DNA of 64,000 nt from Alphaproteobacteria bacterium (GTDB lineage Bacteria > Pseudomonadota > Alphaproteobacteria > Sphingomonadales > Sphingomonadaceae): contig JAUHWC010000002.1 of the NCBI GenBank assembly GCA_030424845.1, positions 186,001 through 250,000 on the forward strand, written 5' to 3'. How positions within the stretch are numbered: position 1 is the stretch's first letter; every line of letters begins with the position of its first letter. Below are positions 27,582-39,546 of this stretch, in pieces. The notes below the pieces were generated by a model. It was not told the DNA's origin. It saw only the letters and a list, made by a program, of their open reading frames with translations, and made no database searches. Both the position numbers and the translations under genes were made by a program.

Positions 27582-28382
27582 ATGCGCAAGTTCCTGGGCA
27601 TCGCCCTTGCCACCACCATTCTGGCATCCTGCGGTTCATCGGAAGAAGCGGCGGTGGAGGCGCCGCAGTATGAAGCACGGCAGTACATGCAGGCGATCAA
27701 CGACGTCGCCCGCATCGATGACCAGCAGTATGATGAGGCGCGCAAGCCCGGCGAGCTGCTGGCCTTCGCCCAGATCGACAGGGGCGAAGCGGTCGGCGAT
27801 TACATCATGGGCGGCGGCTACATCACCCGGCTGCTGGCCACGGCTGTCGGGGCTGACGGCCGGGTCTATGCTTTCCAGCCCGAGGAATTCATCGCCTTCC
27901 GCGGCGAGTATGCGGACGAGCAGGATGCCGCGATCGCGCCCTACACCAATGACCAGGGCGAACCGGTTCGGGTCTTCCCGCTTCGCGCACCGATCACGGA
28001 ACCGGGCTGGCCGGAGCCGCTCGACACCATCATCACGGTGATGAACCTGCATGACCTGTTCATTCCGCAGATGCCCGAAGGCACGGCGCAAGCCGCGATC
28101 GCCAATCTCTATGCCTCGCTCAAGCCGGGTGGCACCTTGGTGGTGGTGGATCATCTCGCTGCCGATGGCGGCGGTCTGGAAGCAGCGGACGCCCTGCACC
28201 GGATGGATCGCGAACTGGCATTGCAGGCGCTGACCGATGCCGGGTTCGTGCTGGAGGAGGAGAGCGACCTCTATTCGCGCCCGGACGATCCGCGCGATGC
28301 CAATGTCTTCGACGAGGCAATCCGCGGCAAGACGGACCAGTTCGCCTGGCGACTGCGGAAGCCGGAAAGCGCTTCCGAATAG
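27582..28382 (+). CDS. predicted class I methyltransferase-like lipoprotein
   Basis: Lipobox TILASCGSS; GEAVGDYIMGGGYITRLLATAVGADGRVYAFQP and SLKPGGTLVVVDH Rossmann-type methyltransferase pattern. Confidence 0.7.
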   Translation: MRKFLGIALATTILASCGSSEEAAVEAPQYEARQYMQAINDVARIDDQQYDEARKPGELLAFAQIDRGEAVGDYIMGGGYITRLLATAVGADGRVYAFQPEEFIAFRGEYADEQDAAIAPYTNDQGEPVRVFPLRAPITEPGWPEPLDTIITVMNLHDLFIPQMPEGTAQAAIANLYASLKPGGTLVVVDHLAADGGGLEAADALHRMDRELALQALTDAGFVLEEESDLYSRPDDPRDANVFDEAIRGKTDQFAWRLRKPESASE

Positions 28383-28455
28383 CGGCAGGATCGGGCACTT
28401 TCTCCCGTCTTGCTCGTTGATATAATGAAACGACAGGCAAACGGGAGAAGATGCC

Positions 28456-28863
28456 ATGAAAGTACCGCACAAGGCACATGTCGCGCTGGTTGACGGCCAG
28501 AATTTCCGCCTCCTTCACAACGAGGGCCAGATCTTCGAGCCCAAGCTGGTGCTGGTTGAGGAGCCTTCGCTGGAAGCGACCAATTACAGCGCCGGGGTTC
28601 GCCACCAGGACGAGCCCGGCATGCGCAAGACCGAGACCGATTTCGAGGAACTGGCACACGCTGCTGCGGCCGCCGAATGGCTCAACCAGGCGGCGATCAA
28701 GGGGATGTTCGACAAGCTCATCATCGTTGCCGACCCCAAGAGCCTTGGCGAGATGCGCCGGCACTACCACAAGCAGCTGCAAGCCTGCCTGGAAGCCGAG
28801 TTGGACAAGGCCATCGCGGCAGAGCCGCTGGACAGGCTGGAGCAGGTCCTGAAATCGGCGTGA
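28456..28863 (+). CDS. host attachment protein family (baeRF-like)
   Basis: MKVPHKAHVALVDGQNFRLLHNEG...FDKLIIVADPKSLGEMRRHYHKQLQACLEAELDKAIAAEPLDRLEQVL. Confidence 0.7.
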   Translation: MKVPHKAHVALVDGQNFRLLHNEGQIFEPKLVLVEEPSLEATNYSAGVRHQDEPGMRKTETDFEELAHAAAAAEWLNQAAIKGMFDKLIIVADPKSLGEMRRHYHKQLQACLEAELDKAIAAEPLDRLEQVLKSA

Positions 28864-29022
28864 TTCCCGGGCTGCAGGCCGTTTTTGCCTGCAGCCGACC
28901 CCGGATCTACGCAGATTTATGCAACTTGCCGACGCGAGGACTCGTCTCGTCGTATGGCAAATTGCCAGGCAGCGCGGCCCTGTTAAGTTATCCACAACCA
29001 TAATAAGGGCATGACGGGTCCC

Positions 29023-30039
29023 ATGAGAATCACATTGCTCAGCAAGTTTGTCGCCGCGGCCGCACTGGCTCTCGCGCCGCTGGCTCCTGCACAGGCAAAC
29101 GACCAGGCGATCGAAAGTGCCTTCGATGCCTATTTCGGGACCGAGGTCCGTACTCCGCGCGATTATTCACCGGTCTATGGCAGCGAGCTTGAGCGCCATA
29201 TCGCCACATTGGCCGAAGGCAGCCAGGGGCGGATCGGTGTGGCGGCAATCGATCTTTCCACCGGCCAGCAGATCTCCATTCTGGGCGACCAGCGTTTCCC
29301 GATGGCGAGCACCAGCAAGATCGCCATCGCCGCGACCTATCTCGAGATGGTCGACCAGGGCCGCGCCAGCCTGACCAGCGAATATCCCCTGCTGCTGCCG
29401 GTCCGCTCGCAGCGCTTCTCGACCGCCGTCGCGCCGGTTCGCCGCGGCGACTACATGGCTGCGTACGAGTTGATCGACCTGATGATCACCCGCAGTTCCA
29501 ACCCCGCCACCGATGCGCTGATTGCCGCGGTTGGCGGCGTGGATGCCGTGAATGACTGGGCCCGCCGCGCGGGGATCGAGGATTTCAACCTCACCCGCGA
29601 TATCGCCACGCTCGTGCGCGATGATGGCGAATTCGATCCTGCGGTGCATATCGATCTGCGCGACAGTTCCACGCCCGAGGCGATGGTGGAATTGCTGACG
29701 GGATTGTACCAGGGCCGCTGGCTGACACCGACGAGCCGTGAAGTCATCATCGATGCCATGGAACGCTGCCGGACGGGTACGCGCCGCATCCCTGCACTGA
29801 TGCCGGAGAATGTGACCGTCGCGCACAAGACCGGCTCGCTCAACAACACTTCGAGCGATATCGGCATCATCACGGGCCCTGATGGCCGCTCCATCGCCGT
29901 TGCCATCTATGTGACCGGGCAAGGCACGCGCCGCAACCGCGAAGCACGCATCGCGGCAATCGCCCGAGCCATCTATGATGGCTATTCCGAGCCACGCCGC
30001 ATGTATGCCAGCGCCGAATACGGCGGGACCGGCAGCTGA
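29023..30039 (+). CDS. serine hydrolase with class A beta-lactamase-like fold
   Basis: Signal peptide; STSK (SxxK), SSN (SxN), HKTGS (KTG) motifs; no recognisable ExxLN omega-loop. Confidence 0.8.
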   Translation: MRITLLSKFVAAAALALAPLAPAQANDQAIESAFDAYFGTEVRTPRDYSPVYGSELERHIATLAEGSQGRIGVAAIDLSTGQQISILGDQRFPMASTSKIAIAATYLEMVDQGRASLTSEYPLLLPVRSQRFSTAVAPVRRGDYMAAYELIDLMITRSSNPATDALIAAVGGVDAVNDWARRAGIEDFNLTRDIATLVRDDGEFDPAVHIDLRDSSTPEAMVELLTGLYQGRWLTPTSREVIIDAMERCRTGTRRIPALMPENVTVAHKTGSLNNTSSDIGIITGPDGRSIAVAIYVTGQGTRRNREARIAAIARAIYDGYSEPRRMYASAEYGGTGS

Positions 30040-30101
30040 GGAGCCGCAGCCCGGTTCGTGCCAATGCACGAGGCGGCGCGCTAATTCGGGACGGGCAAAA
30101 G

Positions 30102-30138
30102 AAAAGGGCGCGGCCAGCAGGCCACGCCCCTTCTTTTT
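30102..30138. terminator. bidirectional terminator between convergent genes
   Basis: aaaagggcgcggcc-agca-ggccacgccccttcttttt. Confidence 0.7.
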
Positions 30139-30156
30139 CGAAAAGTCGCGAAGGAC

Positions 30157-30408
30157 TTATTCGCTCACAGCTTCGACAGCGCCTTCAGCGGCGTCAACAG
30201 CTTCACCAGCAGCGTCGACGGCTTCACCAGCAGCGTCGGTAGCTTCTTCAGCAGCGCCTTCCATGGCATCGCCAGCAGCTTCAGCATTTGCTTCCATGTC
30301 GGCAGCAGCAGCGTCCACAACGTCGGTTGCTTCTTCAGCGGTTTCGCTGCAAGCGGACAGGGTCAGAGCGGCACCGGCTGCAGCAGCAGCGAGAATGATC
30401 TTGCGCAT
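30157..30408 (-). CDS. small Ala/acidic repeat lipoprotein
   Basis: MRKIILAAAAAGAALTLSACSETAEEATDVV...DAAGEAVDAAGEAVDAAEGAVEAVSE; lipobox LSAC. Confidence 0.6.
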   Translation of the reverse strand: MRKIILAAAAAGAALTLSACSETAEEATDVVDAAAADMEANAEAAGDAMEGAAEEATDAAGEAVDAAGEAVDAAEGAVEAVSE

Positions 30409-30638
30409 GAATTCAATTCCTTACACAGCAATAGGATTGGACCGGATGGTAACTCTCGATCCAGAGCCGACCGCAACGGCCGACCTGCTGCCTAATTACT
30501 GCCACAATTGTGACAGCGCAAGAGAAATATGGCGACAATGCGGCAAGGGCTTTGCCGGTCGGTCCAATTCGGCCAATTCTGTGCCTAGGTCAAGCAAGCC
30601 CCAAGACCTGCGCAAGATTGGCTGCTAGCAGTGATCGC

Positions 30639-33479
30639 ATGAGCGACAAGCAGCACCTCTACCTGGTGGACGGATCGTCCTATATCTTCCGCGCCTACCA
30701 CCGGCTCCCGCCGCTGACCAACCCGGAGGGCACGCCCGTGGGTGCGGTCTATGGCTACACCACGATGCTGTGGAAGCTGGCCGAAGACCTCGACAAGGCA
30801 GAAGGGCCCACGCACCTGGCCGTGATCCTGGATGCGGCAAGCAAGAGTTTCCGCAACGAGATCTATGCGGAATACAAGGCGCATCGCCCACCCGCGCCGG
30901 AAGACCTGGTGCCCCAGTTCCCGCTGATCAGGGACGCAACGCGAGCCTTCAGCCTGCCCTGCATCGAGGAAGAGGGGCTGGAAGCGGACGACCTCATCGC
31001 CTCCTATGCCCGCGCGGCGGCGGCCCAGGGCTGGGATGTCACCATCGTTTCTTCCGACAAGGACCTGATGCAGCTTGTCAGCAAGGGCGGAGACGGCGTG
31101 GGCGAGATCGACATGCTTGACACGATGAAGAACCAGCGCATCTCGATTCCCGAAGTGGAGGAAAAGTTCGGCGTGCCGCCGGAGCTGGTCGGCGACGTGC
31201 TGGCGCTGATGGGCGATTCGGTGGACAATATCCCCGGCATCTTCGGCATCGGCCCCAAGACCGCGACCAAGCTGATCCAGGAACACGGCAGCCTGACCGC
31301 CGCGCTGGATGCCGCGCCGGACATGAAGAAGAGCAAGCTCAAGGAACGCCTGCTCGAACATCGCGCCGATGCGGAAATGAGCCGGGTGCTGGTGGAACTG
31401 AAGCAGGATGCCGCTCTTCCCCAGCCGCTGGAGGAGTTCAAGCTGGATGGCGTGCCGAAGGAACCGCTCGCAGCCTTCCTCAAAAAGCACGGCTTCTCCA
31501 GCCTGCTGCGCCGCCTTGATGCAGGCACCGGCAGCCCGACGCGCGCGACGGACCTCAACCCGGCGAAGCAGGAAACCGCGAGCGAGGCACATGCTCCTGA
31601 AGGCAACCGGCAGGACATGCCTGAATGGCCGGATATCGACCGCGAAGCATACGAGTGTGTCCAGACCATGGAACGGCTGGAGCACTGGATCGCCCGCGCC
31701 AGCGCCGCCCGGATCGTGGCGGTGGATACAGAGACCAATTCGCTCGATGCCATTTCTGCCGATCTGGTCGGTGTCAGCCTTGGCCTTGGCCCCAATGATG
31801 CCTGCTACATCCCGCTGGGCCACGGCGGGACGGACATGTTCGCCGAAAAGCCCGAACAGGTTGATCGCGATGCCGCGATCGCGGCACTGAAGCCGCTGCT
31901 GGAGGATGATGCCGTCCTCAAGATCGGCCAGAACATCAAGTATGACCTCAACGTGCTGGCACGCCACGGCATTACGGTAGCCCCCATCGACGATACGATG
32001 GTGTTGAGCTTCGCGCTTGATGCCGGTCGCGGCACCGATGGCATCGGCGGCGGCCACGGCATGGACGAGCTGGCCGAGCGCCATCTTGGCCACACCTGCA
32101 TGAGCTTCAAGGAGGTGTGCGGCACCGGCAAGAAGCAGATCCCCTTCGGCGAAGTGCCGCTGGACGTTGCAACGAAATATGCTGCGGAAGATGCCGAAGT
32201 GACGTGGCGGCTCTGGAAGCACCTGAAGCCGCGCCTCGCGCTCGAAGGGGGCACAAGAGTTTACGAGCGCGTCGATCGCCCGCTGGTGCCTGTCGTCGCC
32301 CGAATGGAACGCGAGGGCATCAAGGTTGACCGCGCTGCCCTGTCCCGCCTGTCGGAGGAATTCGCCAACCGCACCGCCGCGATCGAAGCGGAGATCCACG
32401 AGATCGCAGGCGGCGAGTTCACCATAGGCAGCCCGAAGCAGCTGGGCGAGGTGCTGTTCGACAAGCTGGGATACAAGGGCGGCAGGAAAGGCAAGAGCGG
32501 GCAATATTCCACCGACCAGTCAGTGCTGGAAAAGCTCGCAGCCGAAGGCGCTCCGATTGCAGGCAAGGTGCTGGAATATCGCCAGCTGACCAAGCTGAAG
32601 AGCACCTACACGGACGCGCTGCAGGAAGCGATCAACCCCGATACCGGCCGCGTGCACACCAGCTATTCGCTGGTCGGCGCGCAGACGGGGCGCTTGTCCT
32701 CGACCGATCCCAACCTGCAGAACATCCCCATCCGCACCGAGATAGGACGCGAAATCCGCAAGGCCTTTGTACCTGAAGCGGGCAATGTCCTGCTCGCGGC
32801 GGACTACAGCCAGATCGAACTGCGCCTTGCCGCGCACATGGCGGACGTGCCGCAATTGCGCGAAGCCTTCGAGGCTGGCGAGGACATCCATGCCCGCACC
32901 GCGCAGGAGATGTTCGGCACGGTTGATCGCGACACCCGCGCCCGCGCCAAGACGGTGAACTTCGCCATACTCTACGGCATTTCGCGCTGGGGCCTTGCCG
33001 GCCGACTGGGCGTGGAGGCCGACGAAGCACAGGAGATCATCGACACCTATTTCCAGCGCTTCCCGGGCATCCAGAACTACATCCACGAAACGCTCGAAAG
33101 CGTGCGCGAGCGCGGCTATTCGGAAACGCTGTTCGGCCGCAAGACGTGGTTCCCGCGCATCAATTCCAAGAACCAGGCGGAGCGACAGGGATCGGAGCGC
33201 GCCGCCATCAACGCCCCGATCCAGGGCACCAGCGCCGACATCATCAAGCGCGCCATGGCCCGGATGCTGCCCGCGCTGGAAGAGGCCGGCCTGCCGGATG
33301 TGCGCATGCTCCTGCAGGTGCATGACGAACTGGTTTTCGAACTTCCCGAAAGTGACGTGGAGGCGGCCTCACCCGTCATCGAGAAGGTGATGGCCCAGGC
33401 GGCAGCGCCAGCCGTGGAGCTGAGCGTGCCGCTGGGCGTCGAGATCGGCACGGGCACCAGCTGGGACGCGGCACACTAG
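30639..33479 (+). CDS. polA: DNA polymerase I
   Basis: MSDKQHLYLVDGSSYIFRAYHRLPPL...VDTETNSLD...SSTDPNLQNIPIRTEIGREIRKAF...ADYSQIELRLAAH...LQVHDELVFELP. Confidence 0.97.
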   Translation: MSDKQHLYLVDGSSYIFRAYHRLPPLTNPEGTPVGAVYGYTTMLWKLAEDLDKAEGPTHLAVILDAASKSFRNEIYAEYKAHRPPAPEDLVPQFPLIRDATRAFSLPCIEEEGLEADDLIASYARAAAAQGWDVTIVSSDKDLMQLVSKGGDGVGEIDMLDTMKNQRISIPEVEEKFGVPPELVGDVLALMGDSVDNIPGIFGIGPKTATKLIQEHGSLTAALDAAPDMKKSKLKERLLEHRADAEMSRVLVELKQDAALPQPLEEFKLDGVPKEPLAAFLKKHGFSSLLRRLDAGTGSPTRATDLNPAKQETASEAHAPEGNRQDMPEWPDIDREAYECVQTMERLEHWIARASAARIVAVDTETNSLDAISADLVGVSLGLGPNDACYIPLGHGGTDMFAEKPEQVDRDAAIAALKPLLEDDAVLKIGQNIKYDLNVLARHGITVAPIDDTMVLSFALDAGRGTDGIGGGHGMDELAERHLGHTCMSFKEVCGTGKKQIPFGEVPLDVATKYAAEDAEVTWRLWKHLKPRLALEGGTRVYERVDRPLVPVVARMEREGIKVDRAALSRLSEEFANRTAAIEAEIHEIAGGEFTIGSPKQLGEVLFDKLGYKGGRKGKSGQYSTDQSVLEKLAAEGAPIAGKVLEYRQLTKLKSTYTDALQEAINPDTGRVHTSYSLVGAQTGRLSSTDPNLQNIPIRTEIGREIRKAFVPEAGNVLLAADYSQIELRLAAHMADVPQLREAFEAGEDIHARTAQEMFGTVDRDTRARAKTVNFAILYGISRWGLAGRLGVEADEAQEIIDTYFQRFPGIQNYIHETLESVRERGYSETLFGRKTWFPRINSKNQAERQGSERAAINAPIQGTSADIIKRAMARMLPALEEAGLPDVRMLLQVHDELVFELPESDVEAASPVIEKVMAQAAAPAVELSVPLGVEIGTGTSWDAAH

Positions 33480-33541
33480 GCTGTAACAACCCCGCCCCGT
33501 TCGCACTTGCAGCATGACGGCGAGGCGCCTACCTTGCCCCC

Positions 33542-34693
33542 ATGCCGGAACTCACCTTCCTGCCTGCAGGAGCCCAGGCCTTCCTGGACGGCCTGCCCCA
33601 ATGGATGGCTGTCGCGACCATTGGCGGTACCGCCGCCCTTCTCGCGATCATCGCTTCCCTGGGCGTGCATTCGCTGATCTTCCGCGTACTGCGGCGGATC
33701 GCGAAATCCAGCGAGAGCGAGGCCGACAATATCGTGGTACGCAAGCTTGCCCGCCCCACGCGGTGGGCGCTGGTTGCACTCGCGCTGGTGCTCGTGTCCG
33801 ACATCTTCCCCGTCTTCGAGACCTTGTGGGACCGCATGGGCGGGCTGGTGATGCCGCTGCTGGTGGGCTGGATGGCGCTCGCCATCATGCACGCGCTGGT
33901 CGAGGCGGCGATCCTGAAGAATGATATCGACATGGCAGACAACCGCGCTGCCCGCCGCAAGCGTACCCGCCTCACCATCTTCAACCGCATCGCCACCTTC
34001 GTGATCGTCTTTGTTACCGTGGGGCTGATGCTGCTCGCCATTCCCGGCGTGCGCGATATCGGGGTGACGCTGATGGCCTCTGCCGGCCTCGCGGCCCTTG
34101 CAGTGGGTGCCGCCGCGCAGCCTGCGCTCAAAGCACTGATCGGCGGCTTCGAGATGGCGCTGACAGAGCCTGTGATCGTGGGCGATGCGGTGATCATCGG
34201 AGGCGAATGGGGCTGGGTCGAGGAAATCCGCACCACCTATGTCGTGGTGAAGGTGTGGGACGAGCGGCGACTGGTTGTCCCGACATCGAAATTCCTCGAG
34301 GAGATCTTCCAGAACTGGACCAAGACCACCGCCCAGCTGATGGGCACCGTCTATCTCTATGTCGATCCGGCGACCAAGCTGGACCCGATCCGTAAAAAGG
34401 CACTGCAGCTTATCGAAAGCAACGAGCGGTGGGATGGCCGCGTGAAGCACATGCAGGTGACTGACCTCACCCGTGACGCCTTCGAACTGCGCTTCCTGAT
34501 GACGGCAAGGGATTCGCCCACGCTCTACGACCTGCGCTGCGATGTGCGCGAAGCACTGATCCAGTGGCTCGCCGCCGAGATGCCCGAAGCACTGGTGCGC
34601 AGCCGCATCGTCCCGACCGGCGAGGACGGCAGGATGCTCGGCGCACCCTCGGCAGAGGCCCTGGCTCAGCTGGGCGAAGGTTCCTCCAGCTGA
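33542..34693 (+). CDS. mechanosensitive ion channel (MscS family)
   Basis: ...IGVTLMASAGLAALAVGAAAQPALKALIGGFEMALTEPVIVGDAVIIGGEWGWVEEIRTTYVVVKVWDERRLVVPTSKFLEE. Confidence 0.85.
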   Translation: MPELTFLPAGAQAFLDGLPQWMAVATIGGTAALLAIIASLGVHSLIFRVLRRIAKSSESEADNIVVRKLARPTRWALVALALVLVSDIFPVFETLWDRMGGLVMPLLVGWMALAIMHALVEAAILKNDIDMADNRAARRKRTRLTIFNRIATFVIVFVTVGLMLLAIPGVRDIGVTLMASAGLAALAVGAAAQPALKALIGGFEMALTEPVIVGDAVIIGGEWGWVEEIRTTYVVVKVWDERRLVVPTSKFLEEIFQNWTKTTAQLMGTVYLYVDPATKLDPIRKKALQLIESNERWDGRVKHMQVTDLTRDAFELRFLMTARDSPTLYDLRCDVREALIQWLAAEMPEALVRSRIVPTGEDGRMLGAPSAEALAQLGEGSSS

Positions 34694-34702
34694 GCGCCAG
34701 GC

Positions 34703-37006
<2,304 letters not shown>

Positions 37007-37138
37007 TTGTCTGTCCGTCTTGCGAAGAAACTGTTTCGACAAAGCTAGGTAGCAGGCAGGCGGATTGCAAAGGGCTTTTCCATTCAGCGTAGTAGCTGCC
37101 ATTTGCCCGCCATCGCCTTTGCCCTATGGATGCCAGCG

Positions 37139-38488
37139 ATGAGAAAGCTGCTTATTGTTCTGGGGTTGATTGCCGGGTTTGCGTTGGGCCTGCAGCCTGC
37201 GGTCGCGAAGGATGCGGCAGAGCCGGTGAAAGTCGAAGTCACGCGGCACGATGGCGTCTGGTCTGCACGTTTTACCTTCCCCGAGAGCGCGGCACACTGG
37301 GCCTTCCAGCGATCTTCCCTGCAACGCATCACGCAGCAGCCGTGGCGGCAGGAAAGCTGGCGCATCGCAACCCCGGGGGTGCGGCTGGAACGGATCGGCG
37401 AATTCGAGGTGCTGGTGGCCGATGGCGAGGCCGTTCCCACGCAGGTGGAAATGCAGTTCACGCCTTTCGCCAAGGACCTGATGGCCGATTACGATCCGGC
37501 CATGGTCTTCTCCAACGGCACGGTCGGGCTTTACACGGGGCACTTCTTCACCTTCCCCATCCACGAACGGGCGGACCTCGAAGCCCTCTCGCGCCCCCGC
37601 GACTATCCCTCCCAGATAGTGCTGACCGACGAAGGCGATGCACAGCTGCTCTACAACGGCCAGCGTTGGAACAGCGTGACCACCGCGAACGAGGCCTATG
37701 TCCTGTTCGGCGAGGCGGCACTGGTGGAAAGCGCGCTGGTGGCAACGATCTTCGATCCCGGACTGCCTGCATGGCTGAGCGAAGCGATGCCCGGCTTCAA
37801 CGAGCGAACCTTCGCATATTACACCAGCCGTCTTGGCGAACACACGCAGGCGCGCCCCACGATCCTTGCCAGCTGGGCCGGGCCGACACCGGAACTGATG
37901 AGCATGGGCGGCAGCGTTACCGGCAACATGGTGGCCATGCGGCTGGAAGGCGAAGGGCTGCTGGAACCCCGAACCGAGGCGCTGGAGAGGATCGAGTGGT
38001 TCGTGGCGCATGAGGCTGCCCATTTCTGGCTGGGGCAGACGGTTTCGCATGACGATCGGCGCAACGCGTGGATTTCGGAAGGCGGGGCCGACCTGATGGC
38101 CCTCAGGTTGATGCTCAGGCAACCGCTGCCAGCGGAATCCGAGATGTTCGAGGCGATCCCCAACGCCCGCCAGGATTGCGCACGATCGCTGGCTGACGGC
38201 GGCGTCCAGCAAGCGGGGGACAGGCTGGATCATCGTGCCAATTATGCCTGCGGGATGATCTTTGCCCTGGCCGTGGAACAGGCCGGGAAGGAGCGCGGGG
38301 AGGACTTTTTCGACTTCGTTGCCCTGCTTGCCAGCCGCTATCGCGAACAAGGGATCGGCAGCGACGAATGGCTGGATTCCGCCCGGGATTTCGGCATGGC
38401 GGAGAGCGACCTGCTGCATATCCGTGCCTTGCTGCACCATGGCGCCAAAGATGGCGAAGCCGCTTTGGCACGATTGCTTGACAGCTGA
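37139..38488 (+). CDS. secreted M1-like (gluzincin) metallopeptidase-domain protein
   Basis: Signal peptide MRKLLIVLGLIAGFALGLQPAVAK; HEAAH-x18-E (HEAAHFWLGQTVSHDDRRNAWISEGGAD). Confidence 0.6.
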   Translation: MRKLLIVLGLIAGFALGLQPAVAKDAAEPVKVEVTRHDGVWSARFTFPESAAHWAFQRSSLQRITQQPWRQESWRIATPGVRLERIGEFEVLVADGEAVPTQVEMQFTPFAKDLMADYDPAMVFSNGTVGLYTGHFFTFPIHERADLEALSRPRDYPSQIVLTDEGDAQLLYNGQRWNSVTTANEAYVLFGEAALVESALVATIFDPGLPAWLSEAMPGFNERTFAYYTSRLGEHTQARPTILASWAGPTPELMSMGGSVTGNMVAMRLEGEGLLEPRTEALERIEWFVAHEAAHFWLGQTVSHDDRRNAWISEGGADLMALRLMLRQPLPAESEMFEAIPNARQDCARSLADGGVQQAGDRLDHRANYACGMIFALAVEQAGKERGEDFFDFVALLASRYREQGIGSDEWLDSARDFGMAESDLLHIRALLHHGAKDGEAALARLLDS

Positions 38489-38521
38489 CACTCCGCAGCC
38501 AGAGCGCCGCAGAAAAAGAAA

Positions 38522-38543
38522 AGGCCCGGTCGAAACCGGGCCT
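38522..38543. terminator. terminator hairpin
   Basis: aggcccggt-cgaa-accgggcct. Confidence 0.65.
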
Positions 38544-38834
38544 GGGAAGTTTTGGGAGAGGATGCCTGAAAGGCCCGACCTATGTGCTTGAGGCCGCGCC
38601 ATTTCGCAAGTGCGAAAAGCGCAATCGATGTTCGATTTTATGCAACTCATGTTCGAGTCTCTGTAATCAAAAGACTTATTCTGGTTTCAGTAGAGAATAA
38701 ATTGTCCGGTCGAGTCCCGGTTTCGCCATTCGCGAGTCTCATATTGCAATGCAATAATGGATGAAAGCGGGGTGACAGGGGCATCGGCAGGGCTTATCCG
38801 GTGGTCTGGAAATCCGTCAGAAGGAAGCCAACCG

Positions 38835-39542
38835 ATGCGCAAACTCTTTCCCGACGCGGCCTCTGCACTCGAGGGCCTGCTGCATGACGGCATGCTGATT
38901 GCCAGCGGTGGTTTCGGCCTGTGCGGCATTCCCGAACGCCTGCTCACCGCCATCCGCGACAGCGGGGTGAAGGACCTGACCTTTGCCAGCAACAACGCCG
39001 GGATCGACAATGAAGGCATCGGCATGCTGTTGCGCACACGGCAGGTGAAGAAGATGATCAGCTCATATGTCGGCGAGAACAAGGAGTTCGAGCGGCAGTA
39101 CCTGGCAGGCGAACTGGAAGTGGAATTCTGCCCGCAAGGCACGCTGGCAGAGCGCATGCGCGCAGGCGGGGCCGGCATTCCCGGCTTCTACACCAGGACC
39201 GGCGTGGGCACGCAGGTGGCCGAAGGCAAGGAACACAAGGAATTCGACGGCGAGACCTACATCCTTGAGCGCGGCATCTTTGCCGACCTTTCCATCGTCA
39301 AGGCATGGAAGGCGGATGAAACGGGCAATCTGATGTTCCGCAAGACGGCGCGCAACTTCAACCTGCCTGCCGCAACCTGCGGCAAGGCCTGCATTGTCGA
39401 AGTGGAAGAAGTGGTGCCTGCAGGCGCGCTCGATCCGGACTGCATCCATCTGCCCGGCGTCTATGTCCAGCGCATGATCGTGGGCGCGCCCTACGACAAG
39501 AAGATCGAATTCACCACCACCCGGGAACGCGAGGCTGCATGA
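38835..39542 (+). CDS. scoA: 3-oxoacid CoA-transferase subunit A
   Basis: MRKLFPDAASALEGLLHDGMLIASGGFGLCGIPERLLTAIRDSGVKDLTFASNNAG. Confidence 0.92.
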   Translation: MRKLFPDAASALEGLLHDGMLIASGGFGLCGIPERLLTAIRDSGVKDLTFASNNAGIDNEGIGMLLRTRQVKKMISSYVGENKEFERQYLAGELEVEFCPQGTLAERMRAGGAGIPGFYTRTGVGTQVAEGKEHKEFDGETYILERGIFADLSIVKAWKADETGNLMFRKTARNFNLPAATCGKACIVEVEEVVPAGALDPDCIHLPGVYVQRMIVGAPYDKKIEFTTTREREAA

Positions 39543-39546
39543 TCCG

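Noticed and set aside
30585-32504. 639 aa minus-strand ORF opposite polA
   Set aside because: Antisense shadow of polA.
38700-38725. ccggtcgagtcccgg resembling a tRNA T-arm (possible tRNA or att site)
   Set aside because: T-loop lacks the expected TTCGA start and no acceptor, D or anticodon arms can be drawn upstream.
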